Source of the DNA: Clitoria ternatea
Taxonomy: Eukaryota; Streptophyta; Magnoliopsida; Fabales; Fabaceae
DNA length: 64,000 nt
Assembly: GCA_037962975.1 (NCBI GenBank)
Contig: CM075669.1
Location: 189,542,501-189,606,500, forward strand
Direction: 5' to 3'
In this document: piece by piece, positions 24,908 through 35,349 of the stretch
How positions within the stretch are numbered: the stretch's first letter is position 1
Layout: every line of letters begins with the position of its first letter
Translations under genes and position numbers: made by a program
The notes under the pieces: generated by a model
Seen by the model: the letters and a program-made list of their open reading frames with translations, nothing else
Databases searched by the model: none
What the model was told of the DNA's origin: nothing

Positions 24908-25130
24908 TCCACTGGCAATGGGAATTTCCCACTGGCTATGGAACTCACTACCCAATGCCTAAAATTTCAAAATTTCATATACAGAGAAATCCACTTGTGG
25001 TGGGGAAATCCACTGCCAGTGGGAAAAACTCACTGGCCGTGGAACTTGTTGTTTCCATAACCTAAATTGCGTAATATCATAAACAGTGTGATCCACTGGC
25101 TGTGGGAATTTCCCAATGGCCGTGGATCAC
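24908..25130. repeat. CCACTGGCCGTGG-type palindrome cluster in LTR A
   Basis: Eight or so variants of CCACTGGCCGTGG occur in 220 bases, among them a perfect palindrome CCACTGCCAGTGG near 25010 and near-palindromes such as CCACTTGTGGTGG. Spacers are short and unrelated. It is present only in the 5' LTR, because the matching end of the 3' LTR is deleted. Confidence 0.85.
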
Positions 25131-26214
25131 ACCCTGATCCTTAAAAATCCATTTTCAAGTCATGTTATGCCTTGGGACCTTAGATTAAGCAATGCCTAGA
25201 CCTCTTTATGCATAAAACCATCAAGAATCAATCCTATTAAGGCACAAGACACAGAGGGACATAATGTCAATCCACAAAGCCCTTATTGTACTAACCCCAA
25301 GCATCATTTAAATCATCAAATCTACTTCTAAATCATACACAAAAATTATGATCATAATCTCACACCATAATAATTTATCCATCCATGGATTTTCATTAAC
25401 ATAAGCATCACACCATCATAATGGCTATAAAATTCATTGTCAAGCATCATCATATATTTCTTGGTGATACAAAATGATCATGAGCTTATTTCAAATGATC
25501 CTAATGTATCAATTACCATTTTAGGATGTCAAGCCATCAATATCTAATCATCATCATACTTATAAGGCATTAACTATAGTATGACTATACAAAACAATGT
25601 CATATACAACATTTCCAAAAAGGAATGTACAAATGCTATTAGTCCCAAAACATGCCGGCCAAGGAATCTATACTAATTATTCCTTCACACCATACCTTAT
25701 TTCTTAAAGATCTCTACTCCATGGTCATTCCCTACAACACAAGAGCTAAAAAGTAGACAACATGAAAAGTGAGCATACTTTCTTAATGATGAACAATCAA
25801 TCAAATTGTGATAACATAATTATATGAATGTAAATTAATATATCCTCATATCAAGGGAGTTTAATTAAATAGTATGTCATATATCTTATCAACTTCCATT
25901 GAGCATACATATTCATACATAATAAGTCCATTAACAAGGACATTCCTAAGTAGAATCAAGTCGCCAAATCATGATATTACCACACCTATTGTCACAATCC
26001 ATAACCAACATAAAAAGGTCACACCAATAATAATACACAATTAGTTAGTGACCAAAAGTGGGTTTTATATCTTAATTAACACTCTTAATAGGGTATCACT
26101 TTTCGTAATCTTTTCCACTTACATGCCATGTCCTATGGCTAATGCATATGCAGCGGATCCGATTTGAAACATTTACTCAAAGCTCATAGCATACGATTCA
26201 TCAAATATTCACAA

Positions 26215-26520
26215 CCACGCATAATTGTTTAAGCATTTGTCCCCTGTAAGGGTGCTTTCCATAAGATCCCACAAGACCTCTATTATCTCAATACATTAAG
26301 TGATCACAACCACTTATAATCAATCAAATATATGTCCCCTACACAAGGGTCCTTTTTTTCAGGATCCCACGAGACCTTTATTGTTTCAATTTGTCATGTG
26401 ATCACAATGACTTATAGTCATTCGAATACTAGTCCCCCATGCAAGGGTCCTTTTTCTCAAGATCCTACAAGACTTTTATTATTTCAATTTGTCATTTGAT
26501 CACAACCACATATAAAAATG
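26215..26520 (-). repeat. Tandem hairpin unit in LTR A
   Basis: About three imperfect units of roughly 100 bases repeat an ordered set of small inverted repeats. Clear examples on the plus strand are AAGTG-ATCACAAC-CACTT (26298-26315) and GTCAT-GTGATCACA-ATGAC (26393-26411). Between them are CCC(N)nGGG-type and GATCC/GAGACC-type pairs. The diverged counterpart in the 3' LTR is at 9580-9780. The loop of the first type, GTTGTGAT on the element strand, differs by one base from the loop used in LTR X. Confidence 0.75.
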
Positions 26521-28448
26521 CTTTGTCATGCATGTTATAAATGCAATGATGCATATGCTAGCCTCAGCTTCATAAGGATTCCTCACCCTCTCACTTAAGG
26601 GTATAATTTACACTTAACATTATAGTTAGTGACACACAATCATATATAACATTCTCCAAGGCATACCACTCATAGTGTTCAAGATTATACTAGCCAAGGA
26701 TTCATATCAATGTCAATCCATACATGGAAATCAAAAAGAATGTCAATAAATATACTCCAAATTCATATCCTCATAAAATGTGCCAAACCAACATCCAATC
26801 TTCAATATGAGTCGATCTTAATTTATATCACACATAAGAGGTAGTATATCCACTCAAGGAAAAACATGCAAATATGCATCAATATATACATTATCAACAT
26901 ACAAATGATCATGCATTTAGAAAATATACTCCTCTCCTACCTCAAGAGAAGTATTCCTCCAGGTTAGATGATCCTGCCTTACAAGAATTATCAAACCCTA
27001 CATTAAATACATATAGGATCACATCAATCATTCATTTCAAATATCATTCTCAATTCTTGTTATACAAATAAATATATATACATGATTCTCATCATGTTGT
27101 AATTGTTGATAAGCTTCATTTCCTTATTTTATTAGGTCTCGAGAATTCCTTCCCATTAACTAAAGTCCATTTTTTTTTAAAGGGATACATTACAACACCT
27201 AAGTTACCAACACACTTCAAACTTCTTACCCAACACCCTTAGTGGTTTTTCAATGTCCCTAACACCTTATGTCAATCTCATTCATACCATTACTCCTAAA
27301 ATACACTATCATCAATTTTGACACTTATAACACTAATATTCTTCTTTGGCCTTTTAATTTTTCAACACTAACATTCACTATTACTCATTCAAAAATGTAT
27401 TTCGACATACAAAACTAATCCCATGGCAATCAAATTTCTTATTTCAAAAGCTTTTCCAAAAGCCCCAATTCTACAAATCTTAGGGTTTTCACTTAACCCA
27501 CCAATCTTTAATTTCAATAATTCAGATAACCCATTTCAAGCATCCTCAAGCTATCAATATTACATTCAATCATCAACACAACTTCAACAAATTCCCAATG
27601 GTCATCTAGCCTAGGGTTGGGTTCCATACTTATTTATCCATCAAAACAACTTTTAATCCTTCATTATAATACTTCAAGAACCTTAAAACTACCAAGAAAA
27701 ATCATTAATTGTCATGAACACATACCTCTAATTCCAAGGCTATGAGAAAAACCAAAATAGGGGGAAGAAAAGAGATGATGAGCCAAGCTTGGTCCCAAAG
27801 TCCAATATGAGCTTCACAAATCCAAGTTTTGGTATTGATTTTGCAAGAAAAATAGTGGTGGAGGGGTATGGACGGTTTTTGCTTGGTGGAAGAAGGAAGA
27901 AGAAGAAAAGAATTAAGAAGAGAGGTCAGGGAGAAGGAGCCAAAAAAATGAGGGGAAAAGGAGAGAGAAAAGTGAAAATTTTTCCTATTGTCCATTGGTC
28001 TATGCACACACCTTTTTGCTTTTGCCTTTTGGTTAACAAAACCTATTTTTCCATTGGACAAAAGAGATTGGAGAAAGTAGAAGAAGAGTCCATGACAATT
28101 TGAGAGAGAAAAAGGTATGGAATTTCCATTTTTCTTAATTTTAATTCATTCATAATTTTGTCCTTTATCAACATACTCGTGTCCGAATAAATATCTCCTC
28201 AACACCAAAAGTTATTTTGAACATACCATTGTAACCATAATAAGTCCCTCATTATTGTAGACCCATTAAATATCCAATTTGACTTAGTGGGTCCCACACC
28301 ATCCGTTAAATTGTCCACTTTCAGTAGATCTTAATTTACTGATGAATCACAATTACTACATAATTAATTTTCCTATGAATTTGAGGCACCAAATAATTAA
28401 TTAATATCATACTAATAATTTATTTTTCTAAAAATTTTGGATGTTACA

Positions 28449-28992
28449 ATGTGTGATGACATATTTCATTATATATGTTGATGTGATAACACCCTATAAG
28501 TTTTGATGATGATTAAGATTTGTAAAATCAAGCAACCTGTAAGACTTTGTTCTTAATCGTCAGACAAGTGAAGGTTAAAAACAACAAGTCAGAAAGTAAA
28601 CATAAACAGATATTTTAAATTATTTTATACTAGTAAGTAGGAATAGAAAAGATGTTTGAGTTAGATTTCTATAATTACGTAAGTTGCAATTTTCTTAGTA
28701 AAAGTATTAAAGTTTATAACGTTTTAACCAAACAGGCAATTTTACAAGAAAAGAGCTTTTGGGTAAACATTACCGTTGAATTTTTTAGAAGTGTTTTAAA
28801 AATAAGTAATTTTTCACAAGTATTTTAAAGTATAAATGAGTTTAAAAATCTTGATCTCTAGAACCAAGGAATAAATGTTCATTATATCAATCCAAGGGTA
28901 AAATGGTAAACTTCTGACATCTTTGGATCTCCAACCACAACTTCGAGTAGTTTACGCTCATAATGAGGATTGGGGACTTGAGAATGAGTATA
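28449..28992. other. Remnant H, left part (target of element F)
   Basis: About 540 AT-rich bases with no ORF. TGATAACACCC from 28484 looks like a degenerate LTR start. It continues after element F at 39670-40310 and after solo LTR G at 43446, ending near 44610 in CCGAGGGCGTTATGA, which resembles the end of insertion Z. I read the pieces as one old LTR of about 2.3 kb split twice. No target duplication could be matched. Confidence 0.45.
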
Positions 28993-29991
28993 TGTAACAT
29001 CCCAATTTTTAATAAAGATAATCGCGCAAAATAAAAAGCCATTTAAAATGTCAAGTAAGATCTGTCCACTAATTACATTTAACAAAATTAACAAAAAAAA
29101 ATGAAGTGATTAGCGTTAGTGGGTACTGATGGGATTGGGTGACGTGAGCAGACTGCTCCTCACGTTTTCCCACCCCACCATTCCTTCCTTCATGCATGCG
29201 TTATAAGTGGACGATGATTTCCGCTGCCATTCGTTCTGGAGAGAGCTCCCTACGAATTCCTTCTTCTTCTCTTCTCCTTCTCTGCCCTCTATTTCATCCC
29301 CTGTTTCCGAAGACGAGTAACAGTGTTGCAGAGGAGTCAGAGTTTCCTCACACGAGTAGAAGAAGAGTGTCGAAGCAGAAATAACCCCGCACCATTCGTG
29401 ACTAGCATTCAAGTAAAGGCTAAGCGAGCGGAAACACTGAGTGAAGCAGCGAGGAAAGGAACCAACTTCCAAACGGAAAAGCCTCTCGGAGTCTCGTAGT
29501 TGGTAGGGGAAGTATCTTACATGTTAAATGCATGGATTATATTTGGGTTTCGAGTAGTGAAACGATAGCCCTGCATCCTATTGTATGATAATGCTTGCAT
29601 GTGAAGTAACCGAGTGTGAGACAAGTAAGAATGAGTGTTGCATGTTAGTATTGTCCTTGATGATTGCATGATATGTTGAGATTATTGGGAATGCGTTGTT
29701 GAATCTGTTCATATTCTTATGATGCATGCGTTGATTGAGTTATAACACTGTGGTATATTGATTGCATGTTAACTAGGGTTAATGAAAACGCCCATAGGAG
29801 CTTAATATTAAATGATACGACTGCATTAGATTGATATGCTGCTATAATGATAACTGTATGGAAGTTGTGTGTGCTAAATTAACATGCGGAGTCCTGAGAA
29901 TGTGTGTTACCGACTGCATGTGAAATCTGTGTGATTGAATAAGAGGATGGGTGCAAAAGAATTTAATGCTGTGTGTTGAACCCGCGTGTGG

Positions 29992-30256
29992 CGCATGGGA
30001 TGCGTTGTGCTAAGAGCACGTAGTGTGGGACACTACCATCGGTCATAAAGCGTGGGACGCTATGAAATCCTTGAGTGGGACTCAAGGTAGCTCTGAGTGG
30101 AACTCGGGCTGCCTATGAACACCTCCGTTGACGCTGAGAGCGTTGGTGTCACCTGTGGGTAAAACGGTTGGGTACCTGTAAAATGGCCAAGCAGCTGGGA
30201 GCTGAAACAATAGTTGAGAACTATGTACAAAAGGCTGAGAGCCTACGTTGCAACGT
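29992..30256 (+). repeat. Micro-hairpin array in the 5' LTR of F
   Basis: Successive perfect or near-perfect inverted repeats with three-base loops: CGCAT-GGG-ATGCG (29992), GTGCT-AAG-AGCAC (30007), TAGTGT-GGG-ACACTA (30021), AGCGT-GGG-ACGCT (30049), CCTTGAGT-GGG-ACTCAAGG (30069), CTGAGT-GGA-ACTCGG (30093), ACGCT-GAG-AGCGT (30131), CAGCT-GGG-AGCTG (30192), ATAGTT-GAG-AACTAT (30210), AGGCT-GAG-AGCCT (30232), and the palindrome ACGTTGCAACGT (30245). Stems differ from each other while loops are nearly constant. Confidence 0.9.
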
Positions 30257-31172
30257 CAGGACCGATTACACACGAACGCGGATCCGAGTGAATGAATTGT
30301 GTATATTAACTGTTGATATTGCTGGAATTGATTATGTATGAGATGATGAATATATATATGTATATGTATATCCGTGTGCTTGTGCTATTGATGCTAAGTG
30401 AAACCTGCTTTATGAATGCATGTTATATCATTGGAGAGTTATATATATATATATATAGCCGAGTGAGAATCAGGGATCCTGACTGTTAATTATTCCAGAG
30501 ATTCATTCTGATTTATGGACCTTAGTATCACGCCACTGATTGCTGTATGTTAATATTATTGAGTTGGTGTGTTTAAGGGATCGAGTGATAATTGTGGAAA
30601 TCTTGATCGGTAAGGATCTTGTGCGTGCGTTCTGGTTAATTAGTTAAACTCTGACCTTAATTATTGCTACGTGTGACTGTGTATATATATATATATAGTT
30701 ATATAAATGTGAAACGACCTGAGTAAGTATCTATCATTTAAAATTTAAGATGCTCACCCCTGCTGTGGCAATTCCTTTCAGTGAACATCTCTCGTAATGA
30801 GGATTGGAAGAGGAGCGGAAATACCGGGTGAAGTGTTGAAGCACTATGGAAGTTTTTTATGATTGTGCATATGCTGTATATAGTGTTTTTTTTGGGTTAA
30901 GCCTTGGTCGGCTCGTGTTTTGCTAGTAGTCTCTTATAAGGAGTTGTTTCCCTTAGAATGGGGACATGACAATGTGGTCGTAGATCTGTGATATGCACTC
31001 CTATGTATATGTATATGCCTATGTGATGCCATGCTGTATGTCTGTTTTATGCCGTGAAATGCTTGGGTAACCTTTATATATACGTGATCACATTCCCGAA
31101 GGTGTAAGATATGATATAATTTAACGTGAAGTAAGCCAATTTAGAGTCTAGAGGGTGAGTTGTGACGCTGTC

Positions 31173-31757
31173 ACCGAGTGGGGAAGGTTCGGACGTTTTT
31201 GAGTGAGTGAAATCAGATAGCTCCGAGTGAGAGTTGACATAGAAGACTACCCCTAACATCGATTTATTAGGGTCAAGGTTGAGAGTCTAATAGGCGTTCC
31301 GAGTGGTCATTACTAGGGTTTCCCCGAGCGTAGGATAATCAACGAACCCTGAGTGAGAATTTGCCGAGTGATGATTCTTCCGACTAGAGAGTGACCTTTT
31401 AGAATCTTAGGGACCTCCGCTGTAGTAAGCTGTTAGTGACAAAAGGATCCGAGTGAGCCTTAGCCGAGTAGAATGTTTAGAGTCGGAAGGATATAGTCAC
31501 CGAGTGAAAATTTAGTAAAAATACCCCGAGTGACAAAAGGACGTAAAGATTACTTTGAGTGAGGAGCTCCATAGAACCTGAATAAGTGTTAGTGGGGGCC
31601 ATGTCAGTATTATTCGTGCATGTCTTCTGATTGATGAAATTGTAGAATGAGTTACTTTTCCGAATGGGACTAGTAGGCGTAAGGGCCAAGTCTGAGTGAA
31701 TCAGGTGATGAAACCCGAGTGCGGAGATACCGAGTGAAATGAGCGATTATCGAGTGA
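31173..31757 (+). repeat. CCGAGTG motif field in the 5' LTR of F
   Basis: About sixteen copies or one-base variants of CCGAGTG(A/G) occur in 585 bases, spaced irregularly at 15-60 bases in one orientation. The sequence between them is not repeated, so this is not a simple tandem repeat. The 3' LTR has the same field at 38880-39463 and solo LTR G has a similar one. Confidence 0.88.
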
Positions 31758-31966
31758 AGCTTTCGCTTGAGCGCGTGTGCGTTGCTATGTAACCACCGAT
31801 GCAATTTCCCTTCTTTCGCTGTTAGTTGCTTGTAATTCTTCTGTACTCTCGTTTTCTCCTTCTCTCATCCCTTCCAGTGGCATTCTAGTTTAATTGTGAA
31901 AAAAAAAAGAAAAATTTTCCTCTGTTTTTCCCGTCTATGATTTGTTCAAATTAGGGTGTTACATTT

Positions 31967-31978
31967 TGGTATCAGAGC
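31967..31978 (+). promoter_or_regulatory. Primer-binding site of element F (initiator tRNA-Met)
   Basis: TGGTATCAGAGC lies three bases after the 5' LTR. It is the standard complement of initiator tRNA-Met used by plant gypsy and copia elements. Confidence 0.95.
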
Positions 31979-32243
31979 AGACCGAAAGGTCCAAGGCCAA
32001 GGTATGCTTACCGAGTGTAAGCGGTTGTATGCTTCTGACCGAGTGGTCATCCTGATTGTAATGTTAGTTGAACCTGATTGATGTTGACTTGTAGATAGGG
32101 GGGTTGCTCCCTCCTGGGCCGATTGATCGTATAACATATGAGGATGGAATGATGAGTTAAGATACTAAAACATTAGGCTGAAACCCGATTGGTAATGAGT
32201 GGCTCAGTGTACTTATCCTTGGATGTTAATTTCAGGATAAGGG

Positions 32244-33233
32244 ATGGCAAATCGTCAAAGCATGGAGGCTATAGCCACAGTATTCCAACGCTTTGCGGAT
32301 GTGTTTGAAAGGCAGGGCCAGCCTCGAGTTGAGGAGGGCCAAGTACTAGACCGCTTCCTGAAGAGGAAGCCGAGTGAATTTCCTGGAGGGAGGAATCCTG
32401 AGGTAGCGTTTAAGTGGACTCAGGAGCTGGAAAGGATTTTTGGGGGTCTTCGTTGTACCGAGGCCCAGAAGGTGGAGTGTGCAGTGTACATGCTACGAGA
32501 TGAGGCGGAAAATTGGTGGAAGATAGCTAGAAACCGATTCCCTGATGATGATGCTCAGTTGACATGGGACAATTTCAAAACATGCTTCTTGGAGAAGTAC
32601 TTTCCTGATACAGTAAGGAGTCGGAAGGAGTTAGAGTTTATGGAGTTGAAACAAGGCCCCATGACTGTGGAGAAGTATGCGACCAGATTCGAGGAGTTGT
32701 GCCTATTCTACCCACCTTTCCAACAGCCTGGGACGGAAAGTTCCAAGTGCCTCAAGTTTAAGAATGGGCTAAGATCCGATATTAAGAGGGCTTGTAGATA
32801 CCAAGAGATACGGAGTTTTCCCGCATTAGTAAACAAGTGTAGGATATTTGAGGAAGATGACAAGGCCCATTCGGGCCAGAGCAGCAGAGCTAACTATTCT
32901 TTGAGGCCCCAGCAATCCCGCTTCAAGAGGGCAGGCAACGTTGGTAGGAACAAGTCTTTTTCTAGATATGGAAGGTAGAATCAGTCTGAAAGACGACCAG
33001 TAGTAGGAGACGGTAAATGTTTCAAGTGTGGAGGAAGCCACTATGCGCGAGATTGCAACAGTAGTAGTGAAATGGTGTGCTCCCATTGTAATAAAAGAGG
33101 ACATATTCGCCCCAATTGCCCCCAACTCCGTCAAGCAAGCCCCAACGTACGTCCGGGAGGTTCCCAAGGGAGAAGCCGAGTGCATGATAACCAACAACCG
33201 GGTGGCGGAGGCAACAGAGCTAAGAGGAACACA
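32244..33233 (+). pseudogene. Gag domain of element F
   Basis: Capsid and nucleocapsid part. Gag core landmarks: FLKRKPSEFPGG, WTQELERIFGGLRCTE, DEAENWWK, LTWDNFKTCFLEKYFP, FMELKQGPMTVEKYATRFEEL, FYPPFQQPGTESSKC. After the TAG at 32976 two intact CCHC zinc knuckles follow: CFKCGGSHYARDC (33018-33056) and CSHCNKRGHIRPNC (33078-33119). These bind genomic RNA in the particle. Translation stopping at 32976 would give a capsid without knuckles. Since the stop is followed by AAT CAG rather than a known read-through context, I treat it as a mutation. Confidence 0.9.
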
Positions 33234-35110
33234 ATACTTGCTTCAAGCAACCATGCGGACCAACCAGCAGTGGGGAGAGTCTATGCCATCAACGCAGAGG
33301 GTATTACACAAGCAAATGACCTGGTACAATGTAAGTGCTCACTCGGTAGACATACACTTAATGTTGTTTTCGATTCGGGAGCCACCCATTCTTTTATAGC
33401 TGATGAGTGTGTAAAGCATTTAAAATTACCGACTGTATTTATGGATCGGACCTTGGAAGTAGTCAATCCGACTGGCCCTTCAGTGTTGACATCGTCAGTA
33501 TGTAAGGATGTGACGTTTGTGTTGTGTGATCGGAGTTTTACTTTCGATTTGGTGTGCATACCTTTAAAGGACCTCGATATTGTGCTCGGAATAGATTGGC
33601 TATCAGCCAACGAGGTGTTAGTGGATTGCAGAAGCCGAAGGATAATCTTCCCGAGGCAGCATATTGAGGATGGCCCAGCACAAGGTATAACCCGACTGTT
33701 TATGATGCTTTGTCTAACCCAGGGTGAGAGTAAAACCCGAGTGAACGAAATCCCAACTGTTTGTGAATTTCCAGAGGTATTTCCTGATGACGTGCCGAGT
33801 GTCCCTCCCAATAGAGAAGTCGAATTCTCTATAGACCTGGTCCCTGGAGCCGAGCCAGTCTCCAGTGCACCCTATAGGATGTCCCCGACTGAACTGGCTG
33901 AGCTGAAGAAGCAAGTGGACGAATTACTCGGAAAACAATTCATTAGGCCGAGTGTATCGCCTTGGGGCGCACTTGTACTGCTCGTTAAAAAGAAGGATGG
34001 CAGCATGAGGCTTTGTATAGACTACCGACAGCTAAATAAACTCACGATTAAGAATCGGTACCCGCTGCCCAGAATTGATGACCTCATTGACCAACTACGT
34101 GGAGCCTCAATTTTCTCAAAAATCGACCTGCGATCGGGATACCACCAAATCCGAGTGAAGGAGTCAGACATTCCAAAGACTGCCTTCAGGACTCGGTATG
34201 GTCACTACGAGTATGTAGTGATGCCGTTCGGTGTGACAAACGCCCCTGCTGTCTTCATGAATTACATGAACAGCATATTCCACTCCTACTTAGATCGGTT
34301 CGTAGTTCTTTTCATTGACGACATTCTAATCTATTCTAAGAATTCCGAGGAGCATGAAGGACATCTCCGTGCGGTACTTCAAGTGTTGAAGGAGAAGCAG
34401 TTATTTGCAAAGCTTTCGAAATGCGACTTCTGGATGGATGAAATCCATTTCCTTGGACATGTGATTTCCGAGGAAGGTGTCTCGGTGGACCCTTCAAAGG
34501 TGGCAGCCGTAATGGCATGGGAGAGACCCAGGTTGGTCTCAGAGATAAGGAGCTTTATGGGCTTGGCCGGATATTACAGGAGGTTCATTGAAGGTTTTTC
34601 TAAGTTGGCTTCACCATTAACTAAATTGACTCGGAAAAACATTCCCTTCGTATGGAGTCTTGAGTGCGAGAGCAGCTTTCGAGAGCTGAAGAACAAGTTA
34701 ACAACTGCACCAGTGTTGGCATTACCTGACTTGCAATAGAGTTTCGTGGTTTACTGCGATGCATCAGGACTCGGATTAGGATGTGTACTCATGCAGAGAG
34801 ACCGAGTGATAGCGTATGCCTCTCGGCAACTGAGACCTCACGAGCAGCATTACCCTACCCATGACTTGGAGCTGGCAGCAGTGGTTTTCGCATTGAAAAT
34901 CTGGAGACATTACTTATACAGGTCCAGATTTAAAGTATACAGTGATCACAAGAGCCTCAAATACCTATTCGACCAAAAGGAGCTGAATATGAGGCAAAGG
35001 AGATGGATGGAATTTCTAAAGGACTACGATTTCGAGTTAAAGTACCATCCGGGTAAGGCAAACGTTGTTGCCGACGCGTTGAGTCGGAAATCTCTCCATG
35101 CAGCGGTGAT
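33234..35110 (+). pseudogene. Protease, reverse transcriptase and RNase H of element F
   Basis: The aspartic protease has its active-site FDSGATHSF, with the catalytic Asp codon at 33372-33374, and ends at LGIDWLSANEVLVDC. RT contains SPWGALVLLVKKKDGSMR, DYRQLNKLTIKNRYPLPR, FSKIDLRSGYHQI, YGHYEYVVMPFGVTNAP and the catalytic FIDD at 34311-34322, so its active site is intact. The thumb region has SFMGLAGYYRRFIEGF. A TAG at 34737 falls at the RT/RNase H boundary. RNase H follows with VYCDASGLGLGCVLM, YASRQLRPHEQHYPTHDLEL, SDHKSLKYLFDQKELNMRQR and HPGKANVVADALSRK. Confidence 0.93.
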
Positions 35111-35349
35111 GATAGTGAAAGAAGTAGAGTTATTAGAACAGTTTAGAGACATGAACTTACACGTTGTCACCCTCTCTTCTCGGAAGATGATGATCGGCAC
35201 ACTGAAGATTTCCAACGAATTCCTAAGATCCGTATACGAGCAGCAGCAGTCAGACTCCTACTTGGCTGAGATGAAGGAAACTCAGGCTAGAGGAAAGAAC
35301 TTTTCCTTAGCCGAGGGATCAGATGGGATTTTCCGAGTGAAAAATAGGA

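Larger units (their letters stand above)
24480..28448 (-). mobile_element. 5' LTR of gypsy element A (4.0 kb)
   Basis: Complete LTR from TGTAACATCC (element strand, 28448) to the terminal CA at 24480 (TGTGGCACCC on the plus strand), adjacent to the primer-binding site. On the element strand it has a pyrimidine-rich patch (about 27900-27985), a block matching ACTTCTCTTGAGGTAGG (about 26935-26955), a tandem hairpin-bearing unit (26215-26520), the GCCGGCCAAGG block (plus strand 25654-25664) and a palindrome cluster (24908-25130). The sequence just outside (ATGTG from 28449) cannot be matched to a duplication because the other end of the element is lost. Confidence 0.88.
28993..31963 (+). repeat. 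5' LTR of element F
   Basis: TGTAACATCCC start and GGGTGTTACA end. In order: pyrimidine-rich patch (29258-29295), GGTAGGGG/AAATGCATGG block (29502-29535), array of at least eleven micro-hairpins (29992-30256), GCCTTGGTCGGCT block (30901-30913) and a field of CCGAGTG motifs (31173-31757). Short TA runs are at about 30440-30460 and 30680-30700. If transcription starts near the pyrimidine patch, as the layout suggests, most of the LTR would be transcribed leader. Confidence 0.95.

Noticed and set aside
29116..29472. 118-codon minus-strand frame with a near copy at 36823-37119
   Set aside because: It is duplicated because it lies in both LTRs of F, is antisense to the pyrimidine patch, and has no recognisable domain.
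28993..31963. A host gene promoter or long non-coding RNA gene
   Set aside because: The segment is an LTR with an exact partner at 36701-39664, primer-binding site, polypurine tract and target duplication.
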